A DNA stretch of 64,000 nucleotides from an uncultured Sphingomonas sp. (GTDB taxonomy: Bacteria > Pseudomonadota > Alphaproteobacteria > Sphingomonadales > Sphingomonadaceae): contig NZ_CALMPA010000046.1 of assembly GCF_937871615.1 (NCBI RefSeq), positions 124,001-188,000 of the forward strand, read 5' to 3'. Shown in pieces: positions 27,999-37,977 of the stretch. Position numbers and translations under genes: made by a program. The notes beneath the pieces were generated by a model. That model did not search any database and had not been told where the DNA came from. It saw nothing but the letters and a program-made list of their open reading frames with translations. The stretch's first letter is position 1. Every line of letters starts with the position of its first letter.

Positions 27999-28811
27999 AT
28001 GCCATCCCATTCGGGCCTGTTCACCATCATCGAGCGCGCGGCGCGCAAGGCCGCGCCGCGGCTGCGTCGCGATTTCAACGAGGTCCAGCAGCTTCAGGTG
28101 AGCCGCAAGGGGCCAGCCGATTTCGTCTCGATGGCCGACAAGCGCGCCGAGCAGACGCTGTACGAGGAATTGTCCAAGGCGCGGCCCGACTGGGGCTTCG
28201 TGATGGAGGAGCGCGGCACGATCGAGGGCGATCCGAACAAGCCGCGCTTCATCATTGATCCGCTCGACGGCACGTCGAACTTCCTCCACGGCATCCCGCA
28301 TTTCGCGATGTCGATCGCGGTCGATGAGCCACTGCCCAACGGCAAGCGCGAGGTGACGACGGCGCTCGTCTATCAGCCGCTGACCGACGAAAGTTTCTGG
28401 GCCGAAAAGGGCCGGGGCGCATGGGTGCAGTCCGAACGGCTGCGCGTTTCGGCGCGGCGCGATCCGTCGGAGGCGCTGATCGCCACCGGCATCCCGTTCA
28501 TGGGGCATGGCGATTTCGTGCAATGGACGCGCATCTTCGGCGCGGTGGCGCCGCAGGTGGCGGGGATTCGCCGGCTCGGCTCCGCCGCGCTCGATCTCGC
28601 ATGGGTCGCCGCGGGGCGGTTCGATGCTTATTGGGAAAGCAATCTCAATATCTGGGATGTCGCCGCTGGCATGTTGCTGGTGAAGGAGGCTGGCGGTTTC
28701 GTCACCGATTTCCGTGGTGGCGATCGCGCGATCGAGCGGAACGAATATCTCGCCGCCAATGATGCGCTTCATTCGAAGCTGCACAAGCTGGTGGCGAACG
28801 CGCTGCGCTAA
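27999..28811 (+). CDS. suhB: Inositol monophosphatase family protein (SuhB-like)
   Basis: This 270-aa Mg2+/Li+-sensitive phosphatase has motif A FIIDPLDGTSNFLHG (about residues 84-98), the metal-binding Glu in VMEERGTIEG, and motif B NLNIWDVAAGMLLVKEAGG (about residues 212-230). SuhB-type proteins hydrolyse inositol phosphates and can also bind the transcription elongation complex. A purine/pyrimidine inverted repeat (CCCTCCC/GGGAGGG, about 27963-27985) lies in the short gap after efp. Confidence 0.93.
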   Translation: MPSHSGLFTIIERAARKAAPRLRRDFNEVQQLQVSRKGPADFVSMADKRAEQTLYEELSKARPDWGFVMEERGTIEGDPNKPRFIIDPLDGTSNFLHGIPHFAMSIAVDEPLPNGKREVTTALVYQPLTDESFWAEKGRGAWVQSERLRVSARRDPSEALIATGIPFMGHGDFVQWTRIFGAVAPQVAGIRRLGSAALDLAWVAAGRFDAYWESNLNIWDVAAGMLLVKEAGGFVTDFRGGDRAIERNEYLAANDALHSKLHKLVANALR

Positions 28812-28821
28812 GCCGCTCCCC

Positions 28822-28915
28822 GTCATTCCCCGCGCAGGCGGGAATCCATTCTGGCTGACGTCGCGTTCCATCGCAAGCCTATGTACTTATGGATTCCCGC
28901 CTGCGCGGGAATGAC
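28822..28915. repeat. Long palindromic intergenic repeat, copy 1
   Basis: The left arm (28822-28849, GTCATTCCCCGCGCAGGCGG and so on to ATCCAT) is complementary to the right arm (28889-28915, ATGGATTCCCGCCTGCGCGG to AATGAC), separated by about 39 bases. A second copy lies at 36816-36907. It belongs to the GTCATTCCCGC...GCGGGAAT type of dispersed palindromes. It lies in the suhB-nuoA gap and could act as a bidirectional transcript end. Confidence 0.85.
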
Positions 28916-28986
28916 AGACAAAATGAAGGGCGGATTCTCGCCTCCTCCGTGCCTCAGCCAACGAAATTCGCCGCAAAACCGTTCAA

Positions 28987-29003
28987 TTGCGAATCATTCT
29001 CAC
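28987..29003 (+). promoter_or_regulatory. Possible Fur-type box upstream of nuoA
   Basis: TTGCGAATCATTCTCAC resembles the GCAAATNATTCTCA form of Fur operators known from proteobacterial iron-regulated promoters. It lies 74 bases upstream of nuoA in the only sizeable gap before the operon. Single-site similarity only; iron control of complex I is an inference. Confidence 0.35.
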
Positions 29004-29076
29004 GCCTCCGGCGCTTGCCCGTCCGGACCCATCCGCCTAAAGCGCCCCCATCCATTTTCGCATCTGCGAGATACCC

Positions 29077-29451
29077 GTGGTCGACCTGTCGCAATATCTG
29101 CCAATCCTGATGTTCCTCGGCATCGCGATCGTGCTTTCCAGCGCGTTCGTGTTCCTGCCGATGATCGCCCAACGCTTCACGGGCACGCATAATCCCACGC
29201 CGGAAAAGCTGGCGGAATATGAGTGCGGCTTCCCCGCGTTCGAGGATTCGCGCAGCCAGTTCGACGTGCGTTTCTATCTCGTCGCGATTCTGTTCATCAT
29301 CTTCGATCTCGAAGCCGCGTTCCTGTTTCCGTGGGCGGTCAGCGTGTTCACGCTCGGCTGGACGGCGTGGATCAGCATGATGATCTTCATTGGCGAGCTT
29401 GCGCTCGGCCTTGCCTATGCCTGGAAGAAAGGGGCGTTGGATTGGGAATGA
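29077..29451 (+). CDS. nuoA: NADH-quinone oxidoreductase subunit A
   Basis: This 124-aa membrane subunit of complex I has three membrane helices. The conserved loop [24 protein letters not shown] begins at about residue 48 and carries the Cys of the quinone-channel loop; the FLFPWA motif follows. It starts at GTG 29077 behind a GCGAGA stretch. It is the first gene of the nuo operon, and its stop overlaps the nuoB ATG (ATGA). Confidence 0.97.
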   Translation: MVDLSQYLPILMFLGIAIVLSSAFVFLPMIAQRFTGTHNPTPEKLAEYECGFPAFEDSRSQFDVRFYLVAILFIIFDLEAAFLFPWAVSVFTLGWTAWISMMIFIGELALGLAYAWKKGALDWE

Positions 29452-30020
29452 ATATGTCCACCAGCTCTCTTGGCGGCCCTGTCGAGCTGCGGCATGATCC
29501 CAGCGGGCAGGCCGTCGTGCCGCCCGATCAGGGCTTTTTCGATAGTCTCAACGGCGAACTCACCGACAAGGGCTTTCTCGTCACCTCGACGGAGGAGCTG
29601 TTCCAATGGGCGCGCACCGGCTCCTTGTGGTGGATGACCTTCGGCCTCGCGTGCTGCGCGGTGGAGATGATCCACGTCAACATGCCGCGTTATGATCTGG
29701 AGCGTTTCGGTGCCGCGCCGCGCGCCAGCCCGCGCCAGTCCGACGTGATGATCGTCGCGGGCACGCTCTGCAACAAGATGGCGCCCGCGCTCCGCAAGGT
29801 CTATGACCAGATGTCGGAGCCGAAATACGTCATCTCGATGGGGTCGTGCGCCAATGGCGGCGGCTATTATCACTATAGCTACAGCGTGGTGCGCGGCTGC
29901 GATCGGATCGTGCCGGTGGATATCTATGTCCCCGGCTGCCCGCCGACCGCCGAGGCGTTGCTTTACGGCATCATGCAGTTGCAGCGTAAGATCCGCCGCA
30001 GCGGGAGCATCGAGCGATGA
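29448..30020 (+). CDS. nuoB: NADH-quinone oxidoreductase subunit B
   Basis: This 190-aa PSST-type subunit binds cluster N2 (4Fe-4S), the last electron carrier before quinone. The ligands lie in GLACCAVEM (tandem Cys), [10 protein letters not shown] and [13 protein letters not shown]. The start at 29448 overlaps nuoA by 4 bases; ATG 29454 is possible. The stop overlaps nuoC (ATGA). Confidence 0.97.
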   Translation: MNMSTSSLGGPVELRHDPSGQAVVPPDQGFFDSLNGELTDKGFLVTSTEELFQWARTGSLWWMTFGLACCAVEMIHVNMPRYDLERFGAAPRASPRQSDVMIVAGTLCNKMAPALRKVYDQMSEPKYVISMGSCANGGGYYHYSYSVVRGCDRIVPVDIYVPGCPPTAEALLYGIMQLQRKIRRSGSIER

Positions 30021-30652
30021 AGGCGCCGGCACCGGCATTCGCCGCCGATCTGAACGCCGCCACGATCGAGGCGGCGCGCGCCGCGCTGGGGCCTGCGCTG
30101 ATCGACACGCGCGACGCGGTGGGCGAGGTCGCGCTGTTCGTGAAGCGTGACGGCCTGATCGACACGATGATCGCGCTGCGCGATACGCCCGGCCTCGAAT
30201 ATCAGCAGCTTATGGAGATCGCCGGGGTGGACTTCCCGGACCGCGCGGAGCGGTTCGAGGTGGTCTATTGCCTGCTTTCGCTGACCCGCAACCATCGCAT
30301 CCATGTGCATGTGTCGGCGACCGAGGAAACCCCGGTCCCCACCGTCACCGATATCTGGCCGGTCGCCGGCTGGCTGGAGCGCGAGGTTTACGACATGTAC
30401 GGCGTGCTGTTCGCGGGCAACCGCGATCTGCGCCGCATCCTCACCGATTACGGCTTTCGCGGCCATCCGCAGCGCAAGGATTTCCCGCTCTCGGGCTTCG
30501 TCGAGCTGCGTTATTCGGAAGAAGCGAAGCGCGTCGTCTATGAGCCGGTGCAACTCGCGCAGGATTTCCGCAGCTTCGACTTCATGAGCCCGTGGGAAGG
30601 CGCGCAATATGTGCTGCCCGGAGACGAGAAGGCGAAGGGAGAGGGCAAGTGA
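30017..30652 (+). CDS. nuoC: NADH-quinone oxidoreductase subunit C
   Basis: This 211-aa 30-kDa-type subunit of the peripheral arm has the core [15 protein letters not shown], the signature [15 protein letters not shown] (30-kDa signature) and [20 protein letters not shown]. The N- and C-terminal ends are variable, as usual. It is not fused to nuoD (unlike in E. coli), which is normal for alphaproteobacteria. It overlaps both neighbours by 4 bases. Confidence 0.97.
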   Translation: MKAPAPAFAADLNAATIEAARAALGPALIDTRDAVGEVALFVKRDGLIDTMIALRDTPGLEYQQLMEIAGVDFPDRAERFEVVYCLLSLTRNHRIHVHVSATEETPVPTVTDIWPVAGWLEREVYDMYGVLFAGNRDLRRILTDYGFRGHPQRKDFPLSGFVELRYSEEAKRVVYEPVQLAQDFRSFDFMSPWEGAQYVLPGDEKAKGEGK

Positions 30653-31899
30653 CCGATACCCTGACCGATCCCGCGATCGAGAAGATGCTTCACGAAACGG
30701 ATGTCGCGCATCCGTCCGAGGGCGATGTCGCGATCCAGAACTATACGATCAACTTCGGCCCGCAGCATCCGGCGGCGCACGGCGTGTTGCGCCTCGTCAT
30801 GGAACTGGACGGCGAGATCATCGAGCGGGTCGATCCGCACGTTGGGCTGCTGCATCGCGGCACCGAAAAGCTGATCGAATACAAGACTTACGCGCAGGCG
30901 CTGCCGTATTTCGACCGGCTCGATTATTGCTCGCCGCTCGGCATGGAGCACAGCTTCGTGCTCGCGGTGGAGAAGCTGCTCGATCTGGAGGTGCCGATCC
31001 GCGCGCAATATCTGCGCACGTTCTTCGCCGAGCTGACCCGTATCTCGAACCACATGCTCAACCTCGGCAGCCACGTCATGGACGTTGGCGCGATGACGCC
31101 GAACCTGTGGCTGTTCGAAATCCGCGAGGATTGCCTCAACTTCTTCGAGCGTGCTTCCGGCGCGCGGATGCACTCCAATTATTTCCGCCCCGGCGGCGTG
31201 CATCAGGATGTGCCGCTGAAGCTGCTGACCGATATTGGCGACTGGCTCGACACGCGCCTGCCCGTGCTGTTCGAGGATGCGATCAGCCTGGTTGCGGACA
31301 ACCGCATCTTCAAGCAGCGCAACGTCGATATCGCGACGGTGAGCCGCGAGGATGCGATCAAATGGGGCTTCTCCGGCCCGATGATCCGCGGCTCGGGCAT
31401 TCCGTGGGATTTGCGCAAGTCGCAGCCCTATGACGCTTACGCGAAAATGGATTTCGAGGTGCCGGTGGGCACGCGCGGCGATTGTTATGATCGCTTCATG
31501 GTCCGCGTCGAGGAAGTGCGCCAGTCTGCCCGTATCATGCGCCAGTGCCTGAACGAGATGCCCGGCGGGCCGACCGCCTCGCTCGATCGCAAGGTGGTGC
31601 CGCCGAAGCGCGGCGAGATGAAAAGCTCGATGGAAGCGCTCATCCACCACTTCAAGCTTTATTCGGAAGGGTATCACGTCCCCGCCGGCGAAGTATATGT
31701 CGCGACCGAAAGCCCGAAGGGCGAGTTCGGCGTGTATCTCGTCGCCGACGGCTCGAACAAACCCTATCGCTGCAAGATTCGGCCGACCGCGTTCAGCCAC
31801 CTTCAGGCGATGGACATGATGAGCAAGGGGCATATGCTCGCGGACACCACCGCGATCCTTGGCGCGATGGATATCGTGTTCGGGGAGTGTGATCGGTGA
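30649..31899 (+). CDS. nuoD: NADH-quinone oxidoreductase subunit D
   Basis: This 416-aa 49-kDa subunit helps form the quinone-binding cavity with NuoB. It has the [20 protein letters not shown] signature near residue 32, [36 protein letters not shown] and the C-terminal [12 protein letters not shown] 30649 overlaps the nuoC stop (GTGA). The tail overlaps the start of the NTF2-like gene. Confidence 0.98.
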   Translation: MTDTLTDPAIEKMLHETDVAHPSEGDVAIQNYTINFGPQHPAAHGVLRLVMELDGEIIERVDPHVGLLHRGTEKLIEYKTYAQALPYFDRLDYCSPLGMEHSFVLAVEKLLDLEVPIRAQYLRTFFAELTRISNHMLNLGSHVMDVGAMTPNLWLFEIREDCLNFFERASGARMHSNYFRPGGVHQDVPLKLLTDIGDWLDTRLPVLFEDAISLVADNRIFKQRNVDIATVSREDAIKWGFSGPMIRGSGIPWDLRKSQPYDAYAKMDFEVPVGTRGDCYDRFMVRVEEVRQSARIMRQCLNEMPGGPTASLDRKVVPPKRGEMKSSMEALIHHFKLYSEGYHVPAGEVYVATESPKGEFGVYLVADGSNKPYRCKIRPTAFSHLQAMDMMSKGHMLADTTAILGAMDIVFGECDR

Positions 31900-32234
31900 G
31901 CGTTGATCGGGTGGCGATCGCGCGCGAACTGATCGCGCGCTATAATGCGCAGGATGCGGACGGTTATGTCGCGCTGATGACCGAAGACGCGTGCGAGGCG
32001 GGCTATCGCGGCGCTGTCGTGCGCGATGGCCGCGAGGGCGTGCGTTCCGGGCTGAAGGCGATGTTCGCCGAATTTCCGCTGAACCGCGCTGAAATCCTCT
32101 CCGCTTATGCGCTGGGCGAATATGCCGTGCTGCACGAAAGTGTCCGCCGCTCGGCAGAGGCGGAGCCGTTCGAGGTGATGACGATCTATACGTTTGAAGG
32201 CGACAAGGTGTCGCGTGTGGAGTTCGTGCGCTGA
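31896..32234 (+). CDS. NTF2/SnoaL-like protein inside the nuo operon
   Basis: This 112-aa protein has the SnoaL/NTF2-like cone fold pattern: [20 protein letters not shown], an acidic middle, [11 protein letters not shown] and a final [14 protein letters not shown] strand. GTG 31896 overlaps the nuoD stop, and its stop overlaps the nuoE start (TGATG), so it is translated as part of the operon. It is not a known complex I subunit; family members include isomerases, cyclases and non-catalytic proteins. Its role here is unknown. Confidence 0.8.
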   Translation: MSVDRVAIARELIARYNAQDADGYVALMTEDACEAGYRGAVVRDGREGVRSGLKAMFAEFPLNRAEILSAYALGEYAVLHESVRRSAEAEPFEVMTIYTFEGDKVSRVEFVR

Positions 32235-32914
32235 TGGCCGACGCACCGGAAATCCCCAATGAGGCAGAGGTTCGCGCGCGCTGGGGCGCGTTTGCATGGA
32301 CCGCGGAAAACCAGAAGAAGCGCGACGAGATTCTCGCGCGCTACCCCAAGGGGCGCGAGCAATCCGGCTCGATCCCGCTGCTCGATCTCGCCCAGCGGCA
32401 GGTCGGCGCGGAGACGCAGACGCAAGGCTGGCTGCCGATCCCGGTGATCGAGTTCGTCGCGCGCGAGATCGGCGTGCCCTATATGCGCGTGCTGGAGGTC
32501 GCGACCTTCTACACGATGTTCAACATGGCGCCGGTCGGTCGCTATCACGTGCAGGTGTGCGGCACGACGCCGTGCATGTTGCGCGGCTCCGACGATGTGA
32601 TGGCGGCGTGCCGCAACAAGGGCCTCATCAAGGGCAAGACCACGCCCGACGGTCTGTTCACGCTGACCGAGGTGGAATGTATGGGCAATTGCTCGTCCGC
32701 CCCGATGGTGCAGATCAACGACGATAATTACGAAGACCTTGATTACGATCGCACGATCGCGATCCTTGAGGCGCTTGAGCGCGGCGAAAGCCCCAAGGCC
32801 GGCACGCAGGAGCCGGGGCGCCACACCGTAGAGCCGCTTGGCGAGCCGACCTCGCTTGCCGCGATGGTCGCCGAAAACCATGATTACCGGCCCGAATGGG
32901 GGAATGTGGCATGA
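32234..32914 (+). CDS. nuoE: NADH-quinone oxidoreductase subunit E
   Basis: This 226-aa 24-kDa subunit binds the 2Fe-2S cluster N1a. Ligands are in [11 protein letters not shown] and [16 protein letters not shown], the classical C-x4-C...C-x3-C set. The thioredoxin-like domain is preceded by a helical segment, and a C-terminal extension of about 45 residues follows. It overlaps the NTF2-like gene by 1 base and nuoF by 4 bases. Confidence 0.97.
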   Translation: MADAPEIPNEAEVRARWGAFAWTAENQKKRDEILARYPKGREQSGSIPLLDLAQRQVGAETQTQGWLPIPVIEFVAREIGVPYMRVLEVATFYTMFNMAPVGRYHVQVCGTTPCMLRGSDDVMAACRNKGLIKGKTTPDGLFTLTEVECMGNCSSAPMVQINDDNYEDLDYDRTIAILEALERGESPKAGTQEPGRHTVEPLGEPTSLAAMVAENHDYRPEWGNVA

Positions 32915-34230
32915 GCGCGATCGCTCCGCTGGCCGACAAGGACCGCATTTTCACCAACCTCTACGGCTATCAATCGTGGCGGCTCGATGCCGCGCGGGCG
33001 CGTGGCGATTGGGACAATACCAAGGCGCTGCTCGATCTGGGGCAGGACAAGATCATCGACGAGATGAAGGCGTCCGGCCTGCGCGGGCGCGGCGGGGCGG
33101 GTTTCCCGACCGGCATGAAATGGTCGTTCATGCCCAAGGAGCCGCGCGCGGATCGCCCGAGCTTCCTCGTCATCAACGCCGACGAATCCGAGCCGGGCAG
33201 TTGCAAGGATCGCGAGATCATCCGCCACGATCCGCACAAGCTGATCGAGGGCGCGCTGGTCGCCGGCTTCGCGATGCGCGCGCGCGCCGCCTATATCTAC
33301 ATTCGCGGCGAATATATCCGCGAGGCGGAGACGTTGTTCGCCGCCGTGGCCGAGGCTTATGATGCCGGGCTGATCGGCAAGAACGCCTGCGGCTCGGGCT
33401 ATGATTTCGACGTGTTCGTCCATCGCGGCGCGGGCGCCTATATCTGCGGCGAAGAAACCGCGATGCTGGAAAGCCTGGAGGGCAAGAAGGGCCAGCCACG
33501 CCTCAAGCCGCCGTTCCCGGCAGGTGCCGGTCTCTATGGCTGCCCGACGACGGTGAACAATGTCGAGAGCATCGCGGTCGCGCCGACGATCCTGCGGCGC
33601 GGCGCTGCATGGTTTGCGAGTTTCGGCAACGAGAACAACCGGGGCACCAAGCTCTTTCAGATCTCCGGCCATGTCGAGCGCCCGTGCGTGGTCGAGGAAG
33701 CGATGAGCATCTCGTTCCGCGAACTGATCGAAAAGCATTGCGGCGGCATTCGCGGCGGGTGGGACAATCTGCTCGCGGTGATCCCCGGCGGCTCCTCGGT
33801 GCCGCTGGTGCCGGCGAAGGACATCATTGATTGTCCGATGGATTTCGATGGGCTGAAGGCGGTCGGCTCGGGCCTTGGCACCGCGGCGATCATCGTCATG
33901 GACAAATCCACCGATATCGTCCGCGCGATCAGCCGCATCTCCTATTTCTACAAGCACGAGAGCTGCGGCCAGTGCACGCCGTGCCGCGAAGGCACCGGCT
34001 GGATGTGGCGCGTGATGGAGCGGCTGCGCACCGGCGATGCCGACATCGGCGAAATCGACATGCTTCAGCAAGTGACGAAGCAGGTGGAAGGCCATACGAT
34101 CTGCGCCCTCGGCGACGCCGCCGCATGGCCGATCCAGGGCCTCATCCGCCACTTCCGCCCCGAACTGGAACGCCGCATCAACGAGCGCAAGGGCGGGGAT
34201 GCGGCTCCGTTGCAGGAGGCGGCGGAGTGA
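32911..34230 (+). CDS. nuoF: NADH-quinone oxidoreductase subunit F
   Basis: This 439-aa 51-kDa subunit accepts hydride from NADH. FMN/NADH binding is shown by [16 protein letters not shown] (about residues 58-73) and [34 protein letters not shown] follows. The N3 4Fe-4S ligands lie in [12 protein letters not shown] plus a distal Cys in HTICALGD. The start at 32911 overlaps the nuoE stop. Its stop overlaps the GTG of the unknown gene at 34227. Confidence 0.98.
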   Translation: MSAIAPLADKDRIFTNLYGYQSWRLDAARARGDWDNTKALLDLGQDKIIDEMKASGLRGRGGAGFPTGMKWSFMPKEPRADRPSFLVINADESEPGSCKDREIIRHDPHKLIEGALVAGFAMRARAAYIYIRGEYIREAETLFAAVAEAYDAGLIGKNACGSGYDFDVFVHRGAGAYICGEETAMLESLEGKKGQPRLKPPFPAGAGLYGCPTTVNNVESIAVAPTILRRGAAWFASFGNENNRGTKLFQISGHVERPCVVEEAMSISFRELIEKHCGGIRGGWDNLLAVIPGGSSVPLVPAKDIIDCPMDFDGLKAVGSGLGTAAIIVMDKSTDIVRAISRISYFYKHESCGQCTPCREGTGWMWRVMERLRTGDADIGEIDMLQQVTKQVEGHTICALGDAAAWPIQGLIRHFRPELERRINERKGGDAAPLQEAAE

Positions 34231-34808
34231 TCGGTACCGTTGCTCTTGTCCGGTTCATTACCGGCGTATTTGCGGCTGCGATGCTTTGCACGTCACCGGC
34301 GATCGCGAAGCCGGGCGATAATGCTTGGGCGGCCTGTGTTTGGCAAACCGCGCCGGCATCCGCCGCGAAGTGGATCGCGATGACTCCGCCAGACTATCAT
34401 GTCTCCTTCGAAAGCGCAGAGTCGTTGTTAGGGCTGCGTCTTTCGGCGTTATGCGGCACGGTCGCCGCGAATGAACGCAAAGGCGAGAGCTTCTACGATT
34501 TCAAGCGCTTCGCTTCGACATTGAAAGGGGTTAGGCCGAAAACCTCCGCCGGCAGCGACCAAGCTGACGTCGTCGTCGAACTATGTCGCTACCGTCTGAA
34601 CAGCGATGGCAAGGTTTTTACCTATCGCTATGACGTGGTGCGGATCGACGCTGCGGTTCGGACGACGACCTACATTCAATATTACGATGAGATCGAGGGA
34701 AAGCCGGTGCGATTGCCGCAGAGTTTGCGGATTGTTCCGAAGCCTGAGCAGTCAGTCGAAAAGACATGCGCGCCGATCTCCAGCGACGGGACGCTGACCA
34801 ATGCCTAA
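34227..34808 (+). CDS. Predicted secreted protein of unknown function between nuoF and nuoG
   Basis: This 193-aa protein has a Sec-type signal (about residues 1-27, [22 protein letters not shown]) and no recognisable domain. It contains four Cys in the mature part (including [10 protein letters not shown] and EKTCAP), suggesting disulfides. GTG 34227 overlaps the nuoF stop (GTGA) and its end overlaps nuoG by 8 bases, so it is embedded in the operon. Codon use is less GC-biased than in the nuo genes, which suggests later insertion. It is not a complex I core subunit. Confidence 0.75.
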   Translation: MIGTVALVRFITGVFAAAMLCTSPAIAKPGDNAWAACVWQTAPASAAKWIAMTPPDYHVSFESAESLLGLRLSALCGTVAANERKGESFYDFKRFASTLKGVRPKTSAGSDQADVVVELCRYRLNSDGKVFTYRYDVVRIDAAVRTTTYIQYYDEIEGKPVRLPQSLRIVPKPEQSVEKTCAPISSDGTLTNA

Positions 34809-36801
34809 AGTAAAAGTCGACGGCGTAGAGATTGAGGTGCCGCAGGGCGCCACCGTGCTGCAGGCGTGTGAGCTTGCGGGCAAGGAAATCCCGCGCTTCT
34901 GCTATCACGAGCGGCTCTCGATCGCCGGCAATTGTCGCATGTGCCTCGTCGAGGTGAAGCCGGGGCCGCCCAAGCCGCAGGCAAGCTGCGCGCTGCCCGC
35001 GGCGGACAATCAGGAGATTTTCACCAACACGCCGATGGTGAAGAACGCCCGCGAAGGCGTGATGGAATTCCTGCTCATCAATCACCCGCTCGATTGCCCG
35101 ATCTGCGATCAGGGCGGCGAGTGTGATTTGCAGGATCAGTCGATCGCTTACGGTCGCGGCACCTCGCGCTTCGAGGAAAACAAGCGCGCGGTGACCGAGA
35201 AATATATGGGGCCGATCGTCAAGACGGTGATGACGCGCTGCATCCAGTGCACGCGCTGCATCCGTTTCGCCGAGGAAGTGGCGGGGGTTGAGGAAATCGG
35301 CGCGCTTTATCGCGGCGAGAATATGCAGATCACCTCCTATCTGGAAGGCGCGGTCACCAGCGAGCTTTCGGGCAATGTGGTCGATCTCTGCCCCGTCGGC
35401 GCGCTGACCTCCAAGCCTTATGCGTTCGAGGCGCGCCCGTGGGAGTTGCAGAAGACGCTGACCATCGACGTGATGGACGCGGTGGGCACCAATATCCGCC
35501 TCGACAGCCGTGGCCGGCAGGTGCTGCGCTGCGTGCCGCGCATCAACGATGACGTGAACGAGGAGTGGGCGACCGACAAGACGCGCCACGCGGTTGACGG
35601 CCTGGTGCGTCGCCGGCTCGATCGCCCGTTCGTGCGGCGTGACGGCAAGCTGATCGAAGCGACGTGGGACGAAGCCTTTGCGGCGATCGCCGACGTGGCG
35701 AAGGGCGTTGGCGACAGCGTTGGGGTCGTCTCCGGCGATCAGGCCGATTGCGAAACGCTGTTCGCGGCCAAGGCGCTGGCGAAGTCGTTCGGCTCGTCGC
35801 TGCTCGAAGGGCGGCAGACGGGGATGGATTACGATACGTCCAGCCTCGCGGCGGTGAATTTCAACACCACGATCGCGGGCGCGGAGACGGCGGACGTGAT
35901 CCTGCTGGTCGGCACCAACGTGCGCTGGGAAGCGAGCCTGGTGAACACCCGCATCCGCAAGGCGATCAAGAAGGGTGCGAAGGTGTTCGCGGTCGGGCCG
36001 GAGGTCGATCTCACCTATAAAATTGAGTGGCTGGGCGACGATCTCGCGGTGCTCGGCAATCTGCCGGCGGCGGTGACTGATGCCTTCGCGAAGGCCGAGC
36101 GACCGATGATGATCGTCGGCGGCGCGGCGATGAAGGGCGCGCAGGGCGCTACGCTGGCGCTGGTCGACAAGCTCGGCCTCATCAAGGATGGGTGGAACGG
36201 TTATAACGTCCTCCATTTCTCGGCCAGCCGGATGGGCGGGCTGATGCTCGGCTATGCGCAGAAGGAAGGCATTTCCGCGCTTTATGGCGCGAAGCTCGCG
36301 TTCTTTCTTGGCGCGGATGAGTGCGATTTCGGCAAGTTCGTCGGGTTCAAGGTCTATATCGGCCACCATGGCGATCAGGGCGCGCATCATGCCGATGTCG
36401 TCCTGCCGGGGGCGAGCTATGCCGAGAAATCGGGCACCTGGGTCAATCTCGAAGGGCGCGTCCAGCGTGGCGAGCGCGCGGTGTTCGCGCCGGGCGATGC
36501 GCGTGATGACTGGACGATCCTGCGCGCGCTGTCCGAAAAGCTCGGCAAGACGCTGCCGTTCGATACGCTGGAGGAATTGCGCGCCGCGATGGCCGTGGAT
36601 TGCCCAGACCTTGCGAACGTCGGCCTGGTCAGCTTCGCGTGGAACCCGCCGGCGCTCGATGCGAAGGCTGAAGGCGTGATCGCGGGCTATCCGATCAAGG
36701 ATTTCTACCTCACCAACGTGATCTGCCGCGCATCGCCGACGATGCAGCGCTGCTCGGCGGAACTGATCCATGGTGAGACCTTCGCGGAGGCGGCTGAGTG
36801 A
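34801..36801 (+). CDS. nuoG: NADH-quinone oxidoreductase subunit G
   Basis: This 666-aa 75-kDa subunit has an N-terminal 2Fe-2S domain with Cys34, Cys45, Cys48 and Cys63. HPLDCPICDQGGECDLQ and CIQCTRCIRFAEEV follow for the 4Fe-4S clusters, then a molybdopterin-oxidoreductase-like domain without molybdenum chemistry. The length is typical of alphaproteobacteria, shorter than in E. coli. ATG 34801 overlaps the unknown gene by 8 bases. A palindromic repeat separates it from nuoH. Confidence 0.97.
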   Translation: MPKVKVDGVEIEVPQGATVLQACELAGKEIPRFCYHERLSIAGNCRMCLVEVKPGPPKPQASCALPAADNQEIFTNTPMVKNAREGVMEFLLINHPLDCPICDQGGECDLQDQSIAYGRGTSRFEENKRAVTEKYMGPIVKTVMTRCIQCTRCIRFAEEVAGVEEIGALYRGENMQITSYLEGAVTSELSGNVVDLCPVGALTSKPYAFEARPWELQKTLTIDVMDAVGTNIRLDSRGRQVLRCVPRINDDVNEEWATDKTRHAVDGLVRRRLDRPFVRRDGKLIEATWDEAFAAIADVAKGVGDSVGVVSGDQADCETLFAAKALAKSFGSSLLEGRQTGMDYDTSSLAAVNFNTTIAGAETADVILLVGTNVRWEASLVNTRIRKAIKKGAKVFAVGPEVDLTYKIEWLGDDLAVLGNLPAAVTDAFAKAERPMMIVGGAAMKGAQGATLALVDKLGLIKDGWNGYNVLHFSASRMGGLMLGYAQKEGISALYGAKLAFFLGADECDFGKFVGFKVYIGHHGDQGAHHADVVLPGASYAEKSGTWVNLEGRVQRGERAVFAPGDARDDWTILRALSEKLGKTLPFDTLEELRAAMAVDCPDLANVGLVSFAWNPPALDAKAEGVIAGYPIKDFYLTNVICRASPTMQRCSAELIHGETFAEAAE

Positions 36802-36815
36802 TGGCGCGCGGCTCC

Positions 36816-36907
36816 GTCATTCCCGCGCAGGCGGGAATCCATTGCGGCAATGGTTGTGGTTCGATCGGGATTCAGCGTGAGTGGTTCCCCGCCTGCGTGG
36901 GGATGAC
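36816..36907. repeat. Long palindromic intergenic repeat, copy 2, inside the nuo operon
   Basis: The left arm (36816-36843, GTCATTCCCGCGCAGGCGGG then AATCCATT) faces an imperfect right arm (36880-36907, GTGGTTCCCCGCCTGCGTGG then GGATGAC). The left arm matches copy 1 at 28822 closely. It lies between the nuoG stop and the nuoH ribosome binding site, so the transcript would carry a large hairpin in the middle of the operon. Confidence 0.85.
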
Positions 36908-36925
36908 GGCGGGGGGGAAGTTGAA

Positions 36926-37975
36926 GTGACCGCCTTTTTCGAGAACACCATCGGCCTGTCCCATGAGTGGGCATGGTTCGTCGCCACGCTGGTCGGCATC
37001 CTGGTCATCGCGCTGCCGCTGATGCTGGCGGTGGCGATGATTATTTACGCCGATCGCAAGATCTGGGCGGCAATGGCGCTCAGGCGCGGGCCGAACGTCG
37101 TCGGGCCGTTCGGCCTGCTCCAATCGTTCGCCGATGGCCTGAAGGTCTTCCTTCAGGAAACCATTATCCCGGCGGCGGCCAATCGCGGCCTGTTCATCCT
37201 CGCCCCGATCATCACCTTCACCGTGGCGCTGATCGTCTGGGCGGTGGTGCCGTTCCAACTCGGCGTGGTGCTGTCAGACATCAACGTCGGGCTACTCTAT
37301 GTGCTCGCGGCATCGTCGCTCGGCGTGTACGGCATCATCCTTGCAGGCTGGTCGTCGAACTCCAAATATCCGTTCTTCTCGGCGATCCGCTCGGCGGCGC
37401 AGATGGTGAGCTATGAGGTCGCGATCGGCTTCATCCTGATCTCGATCGTGCTGTGGGCGGGGACGTTCAACCTGACCGGGATCGTCGAGGCGCAGCGCGG
37501 GGTGCTGAATACGCCGGTCAACGGCTTCTTCCTCAATCCGTTGCTGTTCCCGATGGCGGTGATGTTCTTCATCTCGTCGCTGGCCGAGACGCAGCGTACA
37601 CCGTTCGACCTGACCGAGGCGGAGAGCGAACTGGTTGCGGGCTATCAGACCGAATATTCGTCGATGAGCTTCGCGCTCTACTGGCTCGGCGAATATGCCA
37701 ACGTGCTGCTGATGTGCACGCTCAACGCCACGTTATTCTGGGGCGGGTATCTGCCGCCGCTGGACTGGGCGCCGCTTTATGCCGTGCCGGGGATCATCTG
37801 GCTGTTCGCCAAGATCCTGTTCTTCTTCTTCGTGTTCAGCTGGGTGAAGGCGACGGTCCCGCGCTATCGCTATGACCAGTTGATGCGGCTGGGCTGGAAG
37901 GTGTTTCTGCCGGTCTCGCTGTTCTGGGTGTTCCTCGTTTCCGGCGTCCTGATGTGGATGCGGGTAGGATTCTGA
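36926..37975 (+). CDS. nuoH: NADH-quinone oxidoreductase subunit H
   Basis: This 349-aa membrane subunit connects the peripheral arm to the proton pumps and lines the quinone tunnel. It has about eight membrane helices, the [14 protein letters not shown] loop, [21 protein letters not shown] and the conserved acidic loop [20 protein letters not shown] 36926 follows a G-rich site (36911-36920) that belongs to the edge of the palindromic repeat. nuoI starts 2 bases after its stop. Confidence 0.97.
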   Translation: MTAFFENTIGLSHEWAWFVATLVGILVIALPLMLAVAMIIYADRKIWAAMALRRGPNVVGPFGLLQSFADGLKVFLQETIIPAAANRGLFILAPIITFTVALIVWAVVPFQLGVVLSDINVGLLYVLAASSLGVYGIILAGWSSNSKYPFFSAIRSAAQMVSYEVAIGFILISIVLWAGTFNLTGIVEAQRGVLNTPVNGFFLNPLLFPMAVMFFISSLAETQRTPFDLTEAESELVAGYQTEYSSMSFALYWLGEYANVLLMCTLNATLFWGGYLPPLDWAPLYAVPGIIWLFAKILFFFFVFSWVKATVPRYRYDQLMRLGWKVFLPVSLFWVFLVSGVLMWMRVGF

Positions 37976-37977
37976 CG

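Noticed and set aside
30538..32259. Open frame antisense to nuoD
   Set aside because: Composition artefact; nuoD is fully supported on the other strand.
34618..36771. 717-codon open frame antisense to nuoG
   Set aside because: Striking length but only Arg/His/Ala-rich sequence; nuoG motifs are on the plus strand.
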